The notes under the pieces were generated by a model that saw only the letters and a program-made list of their open reading frames with translations, was not told the origin of the DNA and did no database searches. From Mangrovibacter yixingensis (GTDB taxonomy: Bacteria; Pseudomonadota; Gammaproteobacteria; Enterobacterales; Enterobacteriaceae): a stretch of DNA of 64,000 nt. The stretch spans positions 992,001-1,056,000 of the forward strand of contig NZ_JAIVKM010000001.1 of the NCBI RefSeq assembly GCF_020523985.1, read 5' to 3'. Below are positions 1 through 10,206 of this stretch, piece by piece. The position numbers and the translations under genes were made by a program. Within the stretch, counting starts at the first letter, position 1. Every line of letters starts with the position of its first letter.

Positions 1-41
1 TTAGGAGCGTCAACCAGATGTCGGTGAGAAATTAAAGTGAA

Positions 42-66
42 ACCTCTCAGTGTCAGGCTGAGAGGT
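42..66 (-). terminator. Hairpin downstream of lpxL
   Basis: A perfect 9-bp stem (arms 42-50 and 58-66, 7-nt loop) lies 6 bases past the lpxL stop. Read leftward it is followed by a T-rich stretch (TTCACTTTAATTTC) but not a solid T-run, so it is a plausible, slightly weak intrinsic terminator. Confidence 0.55.
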
Positions 67-72
67 GAATAT

Positions 73-993
73 TCAGTAACGGGAAGGTGTCCCTTCCGGG
101 CGCGTTTTGAAACGGCGATGCAACCACATGTATTGATCCGGGGCGAGTAAAATACATTTTTCCACCACCTTATTCATCCAGGCGGCAGTTTGTTCAGCAG
201 AGCCCAGTGGAATATCGAGTTCGGGTTCTAACACCAGCAATTCATAGCCTGTGCCGTTAGGTTTACGACGCGGAACAAAAGGCACAATACAGGCTTTAGA
301 CATCCTTGCCAGCATCCATGTGCCAGAGGTGGTTGCGGCTTGTTCGACTTCGAAAAAGGGAACGAATACGCTACTGCGCGGGCCGTAATCATGGTCGGGC
401 GCATACCAGACAATTTCTCCACTTTTGAGTGCTTTCACCATGCCTTTAAAATCCTTCCGGTCAAGCATGGTTTTATTGGAGCGCATACGGCCCCATGTTT
501 GCAGCCAGTCAATCAAGGGGTTGTCATTTGGGCGATACACACCAATACCTGGAGTTTGTATTCCAAAAATACGTGCGCCCAGTTCCAGTGTCAGAAAATG
601 CACACCAATCAGCAAAATTCCTCGTTTCTCTGCGAGTAATTGCTTAACTTCTTCAACGCCAGAAATATCGAACCAGCGGGCAACACGCCAGTCGGGCCAG
701 AACCAGGCCATTCCTGTTTCCATTAATCCCATACCGACAGATTCAAAATTTTTAACAATCAGTTCCTGACGCTCTGCGTTACTTTTGTGCGGAAAGCATA
801 ATTGCAGGTTACGTTGTGCAATACGGACTCTGTCTTTCATTACGTGCATCGCGACACGGCCCATGAAGCACCCGAGGCGATAAATTAGCGGATAGGGGAG
901 CAATACCAGCACCCAGAGTAAACCAATACCAAGCCAGGTGAGCCAGTATTTGGGGTGAAGAAGTGAACGGGTGAATTGGGGTAAATGTGTCAT
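73..993 (-). CDS. lpxL: Lipid A biosynthesis lauroyl acyltransferase LpxL (HtrB)
   Basis: 306 aa, the same length as E. coli LpxL and closely similar along its length. The enzyme transfers laurate from acyl-ACP to Kdo2-lipid IVA at the cytoplasmic face of the inner membrane. One N-terminal membrane anchor is visible (about residues 17-35, [17 protein letters not shown]). The family's catalytic HX4(D/E) motif is present as H132-FLTL-E137, and the C-terminal [15 protein letters not shown] block is intact. The paralogues LpxM and LpxP are less likely because the N-terminus ([14 protein letters not shown]) matches LpxL. It is monocistronic and divergent from trhO, as in E. coli. Confidence 0.95.
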   Translation of the reverse strand: MTHLPQFTRSLLHPKYWLTWLGIGLLWVLVLLPYPLIYRLGCFMGRVAMHVMKDRVRIAQRNLQLCFPHKSNAERQELIVKNFESVGMGLMETGMAWFWPDWRVARWFDISGVEEVKQLLAEKRGILLIGVHFLTLELGARIFGIQTPGIGVYRPNDNPLIDWLQTWGRMRSNKTMLDRKDFKGMVKALKSGEIVWYAPDHDYGPRSSVFVPFFEVEQAATTSGTWMLARMSKACIVPFVPRRKPNGTGYELLVLEPELDIPLGSAEQTAAWMNKVVEKCILLAPDQYMWLHRRFKTRPEGTPSRY

Positions 994-1201
994 GCAGCTC
1001 CCATCAGAAATAACTGATTTCCATAAGTCCTATTGTGGCATTCTTTGGGTAATGCCCAAAATATCTCAATACAGAACGGTTGTTTTAACACCAGTTATGC
1101 CACTAGTGCATAATTATAGCTGTGAAATGTAGCGTATTTTGTATGGATGTTATTTAGCGTAGATTGCTATATCATGCCCGGCTATTTTCCCCAGGAGCAG
1201 A

Positions 1202-2260
1202 ATGAACACCATGCCAGTGTTACATAACCGTGTTTCTAATGAGGAACTGAAAGCCCGCATGTTGGCGGAAACAGAACCTCGCAAAACCCTATCATTTTAT
1301 AAATATTTCGCCATTGAAGACCCAAATGCCACTCGCGATGCCTTGTACCAGGCGTTCAGCCAACTTGCAGTATTTGGCCGCGTTTACCTGGCACCAGAAG
1401 GGATTAATGCGCAAATCAGTGTGCCCGAGAGCAATGTAGAAGCTTTTCGTGAGCAGTTATATCGTTTCCATCCTGCCCTTGATGGTTTGCGTCTGAATAT
1501 TGCTCTTGATGACGATGGCCGTTCATTTTGGGTTCTGCGCATGAAAGTTCGCCAACGTATTGTGGCCGATGGTATTGATGACCCTGCATTTGACCCCAGT
1601 GATGTGGGTGATTACCTGAAAGCTGAACAGGTCAATCAGATGCTCGATGACCCGGATACCGTTTTTATAGATATGCGTAACCACTACGAATATGAGGTGG
1701 GGCATTTCGAGGGTGCGCTGGAAATTCCGGCAGATACTTTTCGTGAGCAGTTGCCCAAAGCGGCTGAGATGATGGCGCCTTACAAAGATAAAAATATTGT
1801 CATGTACTGCACTGGTGGGATCCGCTGTGAGAAAGCCAGTGCGTGGATGAAGTACCAGGGATTTACCCGGGTTTCTCATGTGGAGGGCGGCATTATTGAA
1901 TATGTGCGCAAAGCAAGAGAACAGGGGCTTCCTGTGCGGTTTATTGGTAAGAACTTTGTATTTGATGCCCGTATGGGGGAACGAATTTCACCGGATGTGA
2001 TTGCACATTGCCATCAGTGTGGGGCTGTTTGCGACAGCCACACTAACTGTAAAAACGAAGGCTGCCATTTGCTGTTTATTCAGTGCCCGGCTTGCGCTGA
2101 AAAATATGATGGTTGCTGTAGTGAACAATGCCAGCAAGAGATGAAGTTGCCTGAGGCTGAGCAGCGTCAGCGAAGGGCCGGGCGCGAAAATGCTGCCCGC
2201 ATCTTTAATAAATCCCGCCAGCGTCTGAAGCTCACACTGAATAACCAGGAAGATGAATAA
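1202..2260 (+). CDS. trhO: tRNA uridine(34) hydroxylase TrhO (YceA), rhodanese family
   Basis: 352 aa. TrhO makes 5-hydroxyuridine at the wobble position of certain tRNAs using oxygen. An N-terminal ferredoxin-like domain (about 30-125) precedes a rhodanese domain (about 145-245) with the active-site loop [11 protein letters not shown]; the catalytic Cys is residue 203 counted from this start. A Cys-rich tail ([21 protein letters not shown]) may bind metal. Two ATGs are possible: 1202, with AGGAG 4 nt upstream, and 1211, which gives the MPVLHNR start used in E. coli but leaves a long 13-nt spacing. E. coli yceI and yceJ, which separate trhO from solA there, are absent here. Confidence 0.93.
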   Translation: MNTMPVLHNRVSNEELKARMLAETEPRKTLSFYKYFAIEDPNATRDALYQAFSQLAVFGRVYLAPEGINAQISVPESNVEAFREQLYRFHPALDGLRLNIALDDDGRSFWVLRMKVRQRIVADGIDDPAFDPSDVGDYLKAEQVNQMLDDPDTVFIDMRNHYEYEVGHFEGALEIPADTFREQLPKAAEMMAPYKDKNIVMYCTGGIRCEKASAWMKYQGFTRVSHVEGGIIEYVRKAREQGLPVRFIGKNFVFDARMGERISPDVIAHCHQCGAVCDSHTNCKNEGCHLLFIQCPACAEKYDGCCSEQCQQEMKLPEAEQRQRRAGRENAARIFNKSRQRLKLTLNNQEDE

Positions 2261-2265
2261 CGGAC

Positions 2266-2296
2266 CCCGGCACAGCCTGAAACAGGTTGTGCCGGG
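2266..2296. terminator. Strong hairpin between convergent trhO and solA
   Basis: A 14-bp stem with one G-U pair (arms 2266-2279 and 2283-2296, AAA loop) fills the 49-bp gap between the converging genes. There is no T-run on either side, so it is a hairpin that may stop or protect both transcripts rather than a textbook terminator. Confidence 0.5.
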
Positions 2297-2309
2297 AAAA
2301 CAGAGTGCG

Positions 2310-3452
2310 TTATTTATCTTGCGCTGCAAACCTGCTCAGGCTGAAGGGATTTAAATCAAATGGGCTGTTTTTCCCCTGAGCAAACAGGCTGGCAATTTCA
2401 CCCAGCACGGGAGCAAATTTGAAGCCATGGCCGCTAAGCCCGGTGATTACCATGACATTCGGGTTTTCGGGCAGTGTATCAATGATAAAGTCTTCATCGG
2501 GAGAGTTGTCGTAAGTGCAGGATGCACCATACAGGCATCCACCAATACCGGGCAGGAACTGGCGTAAGAAGGCAAAACACTCTGAGCCATCACCTGACTC
2601 AGCGCCGAAGGGAGTACGCTCTTCAGGTGTGTTGATTGGCTGCCCGCCATTATGTTTACCAATCTTTAATGCATTGTCGTTGGCTGGGAAACCATAAAAC
2701 TGGTTACCGTCAGGCAGTTCGCCAGTAAATGCGGGAAAGCCGTTATCGGCACTGTAGCGCCCATCAGCCTGGAACCAGCCAAATACTTTACGTACCGGGC
2801 TGACTGGCAAAGAGGGAAGTAATTGGGTTACCCAGGTTCCCGCACTGACCAGCAGACGGCCTGCTGTAAAACTGCCGTCAGCGGTATCTACCTGAATGTT
2901 ACCGTGCTGGTAATGTATGGCACTGACTGCACAGTTAAACAATTGTGCACAACCCGCTTCCCTGGCGAGTTTAATCCAGGTTGCTACGGCATTTTCACTT
3001 TTCAGTACACCGGCATTGGGTTCAAACAATGCTTCATAGTCATCGGGGATTTGCAGGGCAGGCCAGCGCTCAATGATGCTTGCCGCTGTCATGGTCTCTA
3101 AGGGAATGGACCACTGTTGCGCACTGTGGCGCATGTTGGCTAAAAATTCTGAGCCCTGGGGGCCAACATTAATCACGCCAGTACGCTGGAAGAGAGGCAG
3201 TTCTGTGTGCTGTTGCAGGGCATCCCATAAGGTTTGTGCGCGCAGTACCAGTGGTACATATTTCTCGCCTTCACCATAAGCATGGCGAATAAGGCGGGTG
3301 TCTCCGTGATGGCTACCTTGTTCATGAGGGGGAATGGCACTGTCAATCATTAAAACGGACAGGCCAGCCAGGCGGGCATAACAACCTGCAGCTGAACCAA
3401 CAGAACCGCTGCCAACAACGATGAAATCGTAGTGGGTCACAAAAGTCTCCAA
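2310..3452 (-). CDS. solA: N-methyl-L-tryptophan oxidase SolA
   Basis: 380 aa flavoprotein of the monomeric sarcosine oxidase family. It oxidatively demethylates N-methyl-L-tryptophan and related secondary amino acids, yielding formaldehyde and H2O2. The FAD-binding dinucleotide motif is at residues 13-20 (VGSGSVGS). C312, in the block [14 protein letters not shown], corresponds to the cysteine that carries covalent FAD in this family. The substrate-side block [20 protein letters not shown] (47-66) is unchanged from E. coli. It is about 8 aa longer than E. coli SolA, with the extra residues at both ends. Confidence 0.93.
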   Translation of the reverse strand: METFVTHYDFIVVGSGSVGSAAGCYARLAGLSVLMIDSAIPPHEQGSHHGDTRLIRHAYGEGEKYVPLVLRAQTLWDALQQHTELPLFQRTGVINVGPQGSEFLANMRHSAQQWSIPLETMTAASIIERWPALQIPDDYEALFEPNAGVLKSENAVATWIKLAREAGCAQLFNCAVSAIHYQHGNIQVDTADGSFTAGRLLVSAGTWVTQLLPSLPVSPVRKVFGWFQADGRYSADNGFPAFTGELPDGNQFYGFPANDNALKIGKHNGGQPINTPEERTPFGAESGDGSECFAFLRQFLPGIGGCLYGASCTYDNSPDEDFIIDTLPENPNVMVITGLSGHGFKFAPVLGEIASLFAQGKNSPFDLNPFSLSRFAAQDK

Positions 3453-3544
3453 AATTAATACCCCTGCTGAAACAGGTGATAATGACAGAGTCGATATATA
3501 GCAGGGTAATTAACAATCGCGGGACAAACAACCCAGAAAATATG

Positions 3545-3571
3545 AAAAAGGCATCACAATGGATGCCTTTT
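3545..3571 (-). terminator. Intrinsic terminator of bssS
   Basis: A 10-bp perfect stem (3546-3555 / 3562-3571) with a 6-nt loop, ending in TTTTT when read on the minus strand, 20 bases past the bssS stop. Confidence 0.8.
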
Positions 3572-3590
3572 GTTTACAGTTAACAACCGA

Positions 3591-3845
3591 TTAATGCTTA
3601 CGGTAATCGTTTTCCTGGTAATCATTTGATTCAATTTTTGCAATACCGGCTTCGAGAATGGAAATAAATTGCCGGGCGACATCTGTCGTTAGCCATAAGG
3701 TCTGACCAACTTCAGTTTCTTCTGGATCTTGATGATTTGCCGTCAGATAGTGTAAGCGCAACATAAGCGCATCGTAACTGTCTACGGTACTGATATCCCA
3801 CCCTACGAGGGGATGAGTCTGGATCACATCGTTATTTTTTTCCAT
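3591..3845 (-). CDS. bssS: Biofilm regulator BssS (YceP)
   Basis: 84 aa, almost identical to E. coli BssS over QTHPLVGWDISTVDSYDALM and TLWLTTDVARQFISILEAG. BssS affects biofilm formation through indole and AI-2 related signalling in E. coli; its biochemical activity is unknown. Two adjacent ATGs exist (3848 and 3845). The downstream one sits 5 nt after AGGGGG and gives the E. coli length, so it was chosen. No membrane segment or known catalytic motif is visible. Confidence 0.9.
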   Translation of the reverse strand: MEKNNDVIQTHPLVGWDISTVDSYDALMLRLHYLTANHQDPEETEVGQTLWLTTDVARQFISILEAGIAKIESNDYQENDYRKH

Positions 3846-4060
3846 CATAACCCCCTTATACGTAACTACGGCGACGACGTTCGAGGTTTAATGCATGTTT
3901 ATATGTGAAGCAGAAGTAAGTATATCAATAAATAAATATTGATGGGAGTGATAAACTAAGAACTAAACTTTTTTTACAATAATTTAGCGTTGTAGCACAA
4001 TTAAGCATCAATTATCTCGGAGAAAACTGATTACTGCCGATAATAGCTCAGATAAAGACG

Positions 4061-4085
4061 AAAAAAGCCGGACGGCGTGCCCGGC
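4061..4085 (-). terminator. Intrinsic terminator of dinI
   Basis: GCCGG/CCGGC stem (4067-4071 / 4081-4085) followed on the minus strand by six Ts, 30 bases past the dinI stop. The 3849-4060 stretch to its left is AT-rich and holds the bssS upstream region; I see no gene in it. Confidence 0.75.
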
Positions 4086-4115
4086 AAAAATACCAAAAAT
4101 GGAAAATGAGTAGTG

Positions 4116-4361
4116 TTATTCTCCGCAGAACCAGTCATCTGCGCTTTCCCAGGTTTCCTGCAAAATCTCGCTGATGCGCTCTTTGTCTTCCTTTGCACCA
4201 CCAAAGACAGAAAGCTGATTGGCACCAGCATACCGCACAGAAACACTTCCTGGTTGCTCAGGAAACTGTGCTTCAATACGGCGGGATAATTCATTGGTCA
4301 GTGCTTCAATAGCACCGGGTGGCAGTGGCGAGCTTTTCGCCAGAGTAATTTCAATACGCAT
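4116..4361 (-). CDS. dinI: DNA damage-inducible protein DinI
   Basis: 81 aa, the usual length. DinI is a small acidic protein that binds RecA filaments and restrains or stabilises the RecA coprotease during the SOS response. The family signatures MRIEIT, LxxELSRRI and the acidic C-terminal helix KERISEILQETWESADDWF are present. The gene stands alone between bssS and pyrC and is preceded by a clear LexA box, which supports SOS control. Confidence 0.93.
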   Translation of the reverse strand: MRIEITLAKSSPLPPGAIEALTNELSRRIEAQFPEQPGSVSVRYAGANQLSVFGGAKEDKERISEILQETWESADDWFCGE

Positions 4362-4384
4362 AACAAACCCCCCCTGTAAATATA

Positions 4385-4400
4385 CTGTTTATATATACAG
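4385..4400. promoter_or_regulatory. LexA operator (SOS box) of dinI
   Basis: CTGTTTATATATACAG fits the CTGT-N8-ACAG LexA consensus with an AT-rich centre. It lies 24 bp upstream of the dinI start, the expected place for SOS repression. Confidence 0.9.
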
Positions 4401-4429
4401 TAATACTTGTTGGGGGGCAAGTCAATTAA

Positions 4430-5473
4430 TCAGGGCTTAATACTCCAGTTAAGTACTTCCCCGGCAAGGAACGGTACCAGTGTATCGCTTTCAAGCGAAA
4501 TTTCTTCCGGCATGACTTCTTCACGGCGCACCAGTGTCAGCTGGTCTTCATTTTCCGGCAGGCCATAAAAGCGCGGCCCGTTCAGTGAACAAAATGCCTC
4601 GAAGTGCTGCATTGCATTCATTTCTTCAAATACAGTGGCATAAATAGCCAGTGCAGAAGGGGCATTAAAACAACCAGCGCAACCACAACTTGCTTCTTTA
4701 CGGTGTTTGCCATGAGGTGCAGAGTCTGTGCCTAAAAATACCCGGTCACAGCCGCTGGCAACTAACTCGCGCAGCGCAACCTGATGCACATTACGCTTCA
4801 GTATTGGCAGGCAATAGAAATGAGGGCGAACACCGCCAACCAACATATGATTGCGGTTGAACATTAAATGCTGAGGCGTGATGGTGGCGGCTAATAATGA
4901 ATTGCCATCGCGTACATACTGGGCAGCTTCTTTTGTGGTGATATGTTCAAACACCACACGCAGTGCCGGGAAACGCTGGCGCAGTGGCTCCATTACCGTC
5001 TCAATGAAGCGGGCTTCTCTGTCAAAAATATCAATGTCTGCATGGGTTACTTCGCCATGTACCAGTAACGGCATCCCAATTTTTTCCATACGGGCAAGAA
5101 CTGGGTTGATGGCATCAATACTGCTGACACCGTGGCTGGAGTTGGTAGTGGCATTGGCCGGATACAGTTTCGCTGCGGTGAATACACCCTGGACAAATCC
5201 CTTTTCCAATTCATTCGGGTCCAGGTTGTCTGTCAGGTAGCAGGTCATCAGTGGTTCAAACTGGTGGTCGTCGGGTACGGCATCAAGAATGCGCTGACGG
5301 TAAGCAATCGCTGCTTCCACTGTGGTAACTGGCGGCACCAGGTTAGGCATGACAATCGCACGGCGATAAACGGCGCTGGTATAAGGCACAACGGCGCGTA
5401 ACATATCGCCATCACGCAAGTGGAGGTGCCAGTCATCTGGGCGGCGGATGGTTAATACCTGGGGTGTGGTCAT
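4430..5473 (-). CDS. pyrC: Dihydroorotase PyrC
   Basis: 347 aa, class II dihydroorotase. It cyclises N-carbamoyl-L-aspartate to L-dihydroorotate in de novo pyrimidine synthesis as a zinc amidohydrolase. Metal-binding HLHLRDG is near residue 20, the carboxylated-lysine region reads [13 protein letters not shown], and VHGEVTH plus FLGTDSAPH complete the site. An upstream in-frame ATG (5488) is disfavoured: the chosen ATG has GGAG 8 nt upstream and matches the E. coli N-terminus. The leader carries the SD-sequestering hairpin and PurR-like box described separately. Confidence 0.95.
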   Translation of the reverse strand: MTTPQVLTIRRPDDWHLHLRDGDMLRAVVPYTSAVYRRAIVMPNLVPPVTTVEAAIAYRQRILDAVPDDHQFEPLMTCYLTDNLDPNELEKGFVQGVFTAAKLYPANATTNSSHGVSSIDAINPVLARMEKIGMPLLVHGEVTHADIDIFDREARFIETVMEPLRQRFPALRVVFEHITTKEAAQYVRDGNSLLAATITPQHLMFNRNHMLVGGVRPHFYCLPILKRNVHQVALRELVASGCDRVFLGTDSAPHGKHRKEASCGCAGCFNAPSALAIYATVFEEMNAMQHFEAFCSLNGPRFYGLPENEDQLTLVRREEVMPEEISLESDTLVPFLAGEVLNWSIKP

Positions 5474-5478
5474 GAGAT

Positions 5479-5527
5479 GCTCCGGCATTGAAAAAGTCAG
5501 TCACGTATTAGTGGGCTTTAGCCGGGC
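5479..5527 (-). promoter_or_regulatory. pyrC leader: hairpin that can mask the ribosome binding site
   Basis: On the minus strand, GCCCGGC (5521-5527) near the expected transcript 5' end can pair with GCCGG (5482-5486), which overlaps the GGAG of pyrC. In E. coli, pyrC start-site switching decides whether this hairpin forms and so couples translation to CTP/GTP levels. Conservation of both arms suggests the same control here; the transcript start itself is inferred. Confidence 0.65.
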
Positions 5528-5538
5528 ACAAAGGATAA

Positions 5539-5554
5539 GCGGAAACGTTTACGT
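5539..5554. promoter_or_regulatory. PurR-type operator upstream of pyrC
   Basis: GCGGAAACGTTTACGT matches the PurR consensus ACGCAAACGTTTTCGT at 13 of 16 positions and lies in the pyrC promoter region, where PurR acts in E. coli. Confidence 0.7.
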
Positions 5555-5579
5555 TTGCACCTTTTTCCGTATAAATTTA

Positions 5580-5604
5580 CTTGCCCGCCGGTTGGGCGGG
5601 CAAG
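5580..5604 (-). terminator. Hairpin downstream of yceB
   Basis: Perfect 10-bp GC-rich stem (5580-5589 / 5595-5604), 9 bases past the yceB stop, followed leftward by AT-rich sequence without a long T-run. Confidence 0.55.
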
Positions 5605-5612
5605 TGTGGGTA

Positions 5613-6170
5613 TTAAAGCAAGGGAATAACAATTTCACCGGGTTTCACTTCAATACCTTTGGCATATTTCTTCGCCAGTTTTTCACCGTTACTGCGATCA
5701 TCTTTCAGGACATATGCTGGGTGTTTTTCAAACCAGGCACGGAGTGAGTCATTGAGATACGGATTTAGCGTTTGCAATACGGTTTGCATTTTTTGTGGTT
5801 CAACATCTGTATCAGTGACTTCGAGATCTTTGAGGTAAATAGCACCTTGTTCTGCATCAAAAGAAGGTGTTGCCTTAAGCGTCAGTTTCATGAGCGCCTG
5901 TTGATTGCCGAAAATGGATGTCAGTTTGATATCTGCATCCCCAGTGAGCTTAACTTTGCCAGGCTCTTCGCGGCCAATTTGTGTTTTCAGGTTTGACAAC
6001 ACAATGTGCGCATCAGCCACGCCAGGCAGGCCGATGGTTTTGTTGTACTGGTCATGTTTCACCAGTGCCTGGTTAATTTCCTGCTCACTGATGGTGTACT
6101 GTGTTAGCTGGTTGCAGGCAACCAGAAATAAAGCGCAAAACGCCACCATACCTAACAACACTTTCTTCAT
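5613..6170 (-). CDS. yceB: YceB family lipoprotein (DUF1439)
   Basis: 185 aa. The N-terminus is a lipoprotein signal peptide with lipobox LVAC and acylated Cys19; N20 at +2 allows Lol-dependent sorting to the outer membrane. The mature part matches E. coli YceB, a DUF1439 protein with a lipid-binding-like fold whose function is not established. In E. coli grxB lies between yceB and mdtH; here only 136 bp separate them, with no glutaredoxin gene. Confidence 0.88.
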   Translation of the reverse strand: MKKVLLGMVAFCALFLVACNQLTQYTISEQEINQALVKHDQYNKTIGLPGVADAHIVLSNLKTQIGREEPGKVKLTGDADIKLTSIFGNQQALMKLTLKATPSFDAEQGAIYLKDLEVTDTDVEPQKMQTVLQTLNPYLNDSLRAWFEKHPAYVLKDDRSNGEKLAKKYAKGIEVKPGEIVIPLL

Positions 6171-6306
6171 GTATATCCTCGATTTTCTTCATGAGTCAGC
6201 TTGCTGACGCAGAGCATCAAATATTTTTGCCTTAAAGGCCAGAAGAATAACCTGAAATATCCGGGCAGACCATCGGCTGTAGCTGCCTGTAGGCGGTTGC
6301 AGAAAG

Positions 6307-7515
6307 CTATGGGTTTGGTGCCATTCCTTGCTCTGAAGATGCCGATGAGCTGAATTGCCACCATAACCCGGCAAAAGTGGCTATACCAATAAAGGCCAGA
6401 ACCAGCCAGGGCAACGTCGGAAGGTGCAGCGCTTTGCCTGTATCCAACAGCCAGCCGCCACCGGCATAACCAAGTGCACCGCCAAAAGCCAGCCCTAACC
6501 GGCTGAACCCCATATAACTACCACGGGCTCGTGGGTCTGCCAGTGATGCACTTAAGGTTTCCCTTGCGGGTTCTGCAATAATTGAACCGAGATAAAACAG
6601 GCAGATAAGGAGTAATAGTTGGTGCAAATTCGCTACCAGTCCGATGGGTAACAGGCTGAGGCTCATGAGCAGCAGGCCAGCCATCAGACGCTGCTCAAGG
6701 CGAAAATGCTTTTCACTCCAGCGGGCGATGGGGTACAGAAGTGTCAGTGACAGGCAGGCCTCAATGGCGTACATCCATTTTACTGCGCCTGGGTTGCCCG
6801 CAATATCATTGACCATCACTGGCAGCATCAGCATCACCTGAACGCCCAACATGTAGTATCCGGTAAGTGTCAGAACATATGCCACAAAGCGGCGGTCCTT
6901 CATGACACGCTGCATGCCAGCACGCAACGGAGTCCGGGTGGTGGAAAGCTTATAACGGGGCAGCAAAAACGCATTACACCCTGCACACACAATAAAGAGT
7001 GCAGCGCCGGCCCAGCAAACCAGACGAAAATCATATTGCAGTAACCAGCTTCCTAACATCGCGCCAATTACAGCACCAGCGCTGTCTTGCATCATCAGAA
7101 TAGAGAAAAAACGCCCCCGTTGTGTCGGGCGAATCAGTTTTACAACCAGTGCTGAGCGGGGCGGGTCAAACAATGTCCCGCCAAGGCCAGACAGCAGGCA
7201 GGATACCCACAATACCCAGGGTTCATGGGCGACTGCCATGGCAGCAAAACCGCCAGCACGCATCAGCATCCCAGTGACAATCATGGGGCGGGCACCGAAA
7301 CGGTCGGCGAAAGCACCGCCGAAGATCCCTAAGCCTTGTTGAATCAGCTGGCGTAAACCCAGGCCAATGCCTACCAACAGTGCAGCCCAGCCGAGCTTGT
7401 CGACAAAATGAATTGAGATAAGTGGAAACACGACAAAAAAGCCAAGTACTACCAGCATATTGTCGAGAAGAAGGAATGCTTTACCCAGGTTCCTTGCCTG
7501 CCTGACGCGCACCAT
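6307..7515 (-). CDS. mdtH: MFS multidrug transporter MdtH
   Basis: 402 aa, exactly the E. coli length. It is a 12-TM major facilitator; E. coli MdtH confers resistance to some quinolones when overexpressed. The MFS motif A region reads [12 protein letters not shown] between TM2 and TM3. A longer ORF (start 7584) adds 23 hydrophilic residues not present in the family; the chosen ATG is preceded by GGAGGGG and gives the conserved start (V)[10 protein letters not shown]. Confidence 0.92.
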   Translation of the reverse strand: MVRVRQARNLGKAFLLLDNMLVVLGFFVVFPLISIHFVDKLGWAALLVGIGLGLRQLIQQGLGIFGGAFADRFGARPMIVTGMLMRAGGFAAMAVAHEPWVLWVSCLLSGLGGTLFDPPRSALVVKLIRPTQRGRFFSILMMQDSAGAVIGAMLGSWLLQYDFRLVCWAGAALFIVCAGCNAFLLPRYKLSTTRTPLRAGMQRVMKDRRFVAYVLTLTGYYMLGVQVMLMLPVMVNDIAGNPGAVKWMYAIEACLSLTLLYPIARWSEKHFRLEQRLMAGLLLMSLSLLPIGLVANLHQLLLLICLFYLGSIIAEPARETLSASLADPRARGSYMGFSRLGLAFGGALGYAGGGWLLDTGKALHLPTLPWLVLAFIGIATFAGLWWQFSSSASSEQGMAPNP

Positions 7516-7771
7516 TTCCCCTCCAGGGGAATGAAAGATAAGAAAGTTATCATCGCTGATTTCACTGTTTTTGCCCAGAGACATGCAAATAAATTTTTAT
7601 TGGCTGCGATAACTCTCATTTGTGAATAAAATCAAAAAAGTGCCTGGTTCTTTACAGGCAGCGTAGCGCGCTTTTTATTATGATGCTCTGCACTATACTC
7701 GTCATCAGTATGCGAGTGAGGTTAATGACAGGGGATTTTGGCACTGGAAGCCCTGAAACAGGAGTGGGGAG

Positions 7772-8356
7772 ATGTTTGGCTATCGTAGCAATGTACCAAA
7801 GGTCAGGCTGACCACTGACCGGCTGGTTGTACGGCTGGTGTATGACAGAGATGCGTTTCGGTTAGCAGAGTATTATGCACAAAACCGTTTGTTCCTTAAG
7901 CCCTGGGAGCCTATACGCGATGAAAGCCATTGTTACCCATCAGGGTGGCAAGCAAGACTGAGTATGATCAATGAACTGCATAAACAAGGTGGGGCTTACT
8001 ATTTCGCATTACTTGACCCAGATGAAAAAGAAATCTGTGGTGTCGCGAATTTCTCCAATGTAGTTCGTGGTGCCTTTCATGCTTGCTACCTGGGTTATTC
8101 GTTGGGGGAAAAGTGGCAAGGCCAGGGGTTGATGTATGAAGCATTGACCAGCGCGGTTCGTTACATGCAGCGCACACAGAACATTCACCGTATTATGGCG
8201 AATTACATGCCGCATAATAACCGCAGTGGTAACTTACTGGCGCGCCTGGGGTTTGAAAAAGAAGGTTATGCCAAAAATTATTTGCTAATAGATGGTCAAT
8301 GGCAGGATCACGTTCTTACGGCCCTGACTACCCAAGACTGGACCCCTGGGCGCTAA
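7772..8356 (+). CDS. rimJ: Ribosomal protein S5 N-alanine acetyltransferase RimJ
   Basis: 194 aa, same length as E. coli RimJ with very high similarity. It is a GNAT acetyltransferase that acetylates the N-terminal alanine of ribosomal protein S5. The acetyl-CoA loop [16 protein letters not shown] is visible around residues 115-130. Preceded by GGAG; followed 11 bp later by yceH, probably as an operon. Confidence 0.95.
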   Translation: MFGYRSNVPKVRLTTDRLVVRLVYDRDAFRLAEYYAQNRLFLKPWEPIRDESHCYPSGWQARLSMINELHKQGGAYYFALLDPDEKEICGVANFSNVVRGAFHACYLGYSLGEKWQGQGLMYEALTSAVRYMQRTQNIHRIMANYMPHNNRSGNLLARLGFEKEGYAKNYLLIDGQWQDHVLTALTTQDWTPGR

Positions 8357-8367
8357 AAGGAGTAGGT

Positions 8368-9006
8368 ATGAAACATCAATTTTCCCCTGAAGAAGCACGT
8401 GTGATTGGCGTTTTGCTGGAAAAGCAAGTCACTACACCGGAACAGTATCCGTTATCACTCAACGCCATTGTCACTGGCGCTAATCAAAAAACTAACCGTG
8501 AGCCAGTGATGTCATTAACTGATGCTGACGTTCAGTCTGTAGTTGATGAGTTGGTGCGCCGCCATCATATCAGCCCGCAAAGTGGTTTTGGTAACAGGGT
8601 AACTAAATATGAACAGCGCTTCTGTAATTCAGAATTTGGGCAATTAAAACTATCTGGGGCTCAGGTAGCCTTGCTGACGACATTGTTACTGCGTGGCCCA
8701 CAAACGCCCGGTGAATTACGCATGCGTGCTGCTCGTATGCATGATTTTGTCGACATGCAGGAAGTGGAGCAAACACTGGAAGCCCTGGCCTGCCGCGAAG
8801 ATGGCCCAATGGTAGTGAAACTGCCTCGTGAACCGGGTAAACGCGAGAACCGTTACCAACATTTGTTTGGTGATGGAAGTGAGCCAGTTATTGCGCATGG
8901 CAGTGATGAGGGTGAAACGGCTCCAACTGGGCTTGCGCTGCGTGTTGCTGCTTTGGAAGAAGAACTGGCCGCATTAAAAACACGGCTTGAAGCGGCAGGA
9001 TTATAA
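8368..9006 (+). CDS. yceH: YceH family protein (DUF480)
   Basis: 212 aa. DUF480 proteins have two winged-helix domains; the function is unknown. The conserved [18 protein letters not shown] and [10 protein letters not shown] blocks and a C-terminal coiled-coil heptad region (about 185-210, [20 protein letters not shown]) are present. The start at 8368 follows AGGAG and matches E. coli; a longer ORF beginning at 8299 would overlap rimJ and lacks homology. It ends 1 bp before mviM, implying coupled translation. Confidence 0.9.
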   Translation: MKHQFSPEEARVIGVLLEKQVTTPEQYPLSLNAIVTGANQKTNREPVMSLTDADVQSVVDELVRRHHISPQSGFGNRVTKYEQRFCNSEFGQLKLSGAQVALLTTLLLRGPQTPGELRMRAARMHDFVDMQEVEQTLEALACREDGPMVVKLPREPGKRENRYQHLFGDGSEPVIAHGSDEGETAPTGLALRVAALEEELAALKTRLEAAGL

Positions 9007-9007
9007 A

Positions 9008-9934
9008 ATGGCCAGGCTGCGGGTTGGTATCGCTGGGTTGGGCAATATTGCTCAAAAAGCCTGGTTGCCAGTGCTGGCACATGAACAGGGGTGGGAAATA
9101 ACCGGTGCCTGGTCTCCCAACCAGGAAAAAGCCCGGCATGTTTGTCAGGCCTGGCGTATTCCTTGTGTTTCCAGCCTGGGCGATGTACTCGCTGGCTGCG
9201 ATGCGTTATTTGTGCATACGGCGACGCACAGCCATTATGATGTGGTGAGCACAGCACTGCGGGCTGGGGTGCATGTTTGTGTAGATAAACCACTGGCGGC
9301 TACGCTTGGTGACGCCGAAAAGTTGGTTGACCTGGCACGGAAAAAACAGTGTGTGCTGATGGTCGGTTTTAACCGGCGTTTTGCCCCGCATTACCAGGCT
9401 TTGAAGGCGCGAATCGCGGGTAGCCTGGCTTCTCTGCGTATGGAAAAACACCGAACTGATAGTGTTGGACCCCAGGATTTACATTTCACTCTGTTAGATG
9501 ACTACCTGCATGTAGTGGATACTGCACTTTGGTTGTCTGGCAGCGAAGGCCGGGTAACAAGCGGGCGCATTCAAACCAGTGAACAAGGCGAAATGCTGTA
9601 TGCTGAACACCATTTCTCCGTGCAACAGGCTCTGGTCACAACCAGTATGCACCGCCGGGCTGGTAGCCAGGCTGAAACTGTTCAGGCGGTGACTGACGGT
9701 GGTTTGTTATGGGTAAAAGAGATGCGTGAGTGGACTGAAGAGTGTGGGCAAGGGGTTGTGTCTGTCCCGGTTCCTGGCTGGCAATCAACACTTGAACAAC
9801 GCGGATTTTATGGTTGTGTACAGCACTTTATCAGTTGTGTGGAAAACCAAACAGCACCTCAAACTTCTGGCGAACAGGCATTGTTGGCCCAGCGCATTGT
9901 AGAAAAGTTGTGGCGTGAAGCGATTAGTGAATAG
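9008..9934 (+). CDS. mviM: Gfo/Idh/MocA family oxidoreductase MviM
   Basis: 308 aa. The N-terminal Rossmann fold has GIAGLGNIAQKAWLPVL (residues 7-23), followed by the family hallmark HVCVDKPLA containing the catalytic-site EKP-like DKP. The substrate is not known; E. coli MviM is an uncharacterised putative dehydrogenase. A start at 8987 would overlap yceH by 20 bp; 9008 directly after the yceH stop matches E. coli and follows GGCAGGA. Confidence 0.9.
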   Translation: MARLRVGIAGLGNIAQKAWLPVLAHEQGWEITGAWSPNQEKARHVCQAWRIPCVSSLGDVLAGCDALFVHTATHSHYDVVSTALRAGVHVCVDKPLAATLGDAEKLVDLARKKQCVLMVGFNRRFAPHYQALKARIAGSLASLRMEKHRTDSVGPQDLHFTLLDDYLHVVDTALWLSGSEGRVTSGRIQTSEQGEMLYAEHHFSVQQALVTTSMHRRAGSQAETVQAVTDGGLLWVKEMREWTEECGQGVVSVPVPGWQSTLEQRGFYGCVQHFISCVENQTAPQTSGEQALLAQRIVEKLWREAISE

Positions 9935-10206
9935 TGGGTTGGTTATGTCCTGTAACGCTCTGTGGCTGGTTTTTTGGGTTTTTACTCAGGTAGACTAAGC
10001 GCCTTTGTGCCCATGATGTATCGGTTTTGTTGTGTTCATCTTACTGATAAGAAAAATGTTTCATGGGCCTTTGTGTGTTGGTAGTGAATAAAAATTGTGC
10101 GTAATTATTCTGTGATGGCATGCGCTGGTTTTTTCAATATCAGTGTTTGCCGTCAGTCTGGCGCCTGCTTTGCAGGCGTTGCTGTTTTTGTGGAAACCGT
10201 ACTGTA

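Noticed and set aside
7677-7699. Possible sigma-70 promoter for rimJ around TATACT (7694-7699)
   Set aside because: The -10 is good, but no acceptable -35 lies at 16-18 bp, so I did not list it.
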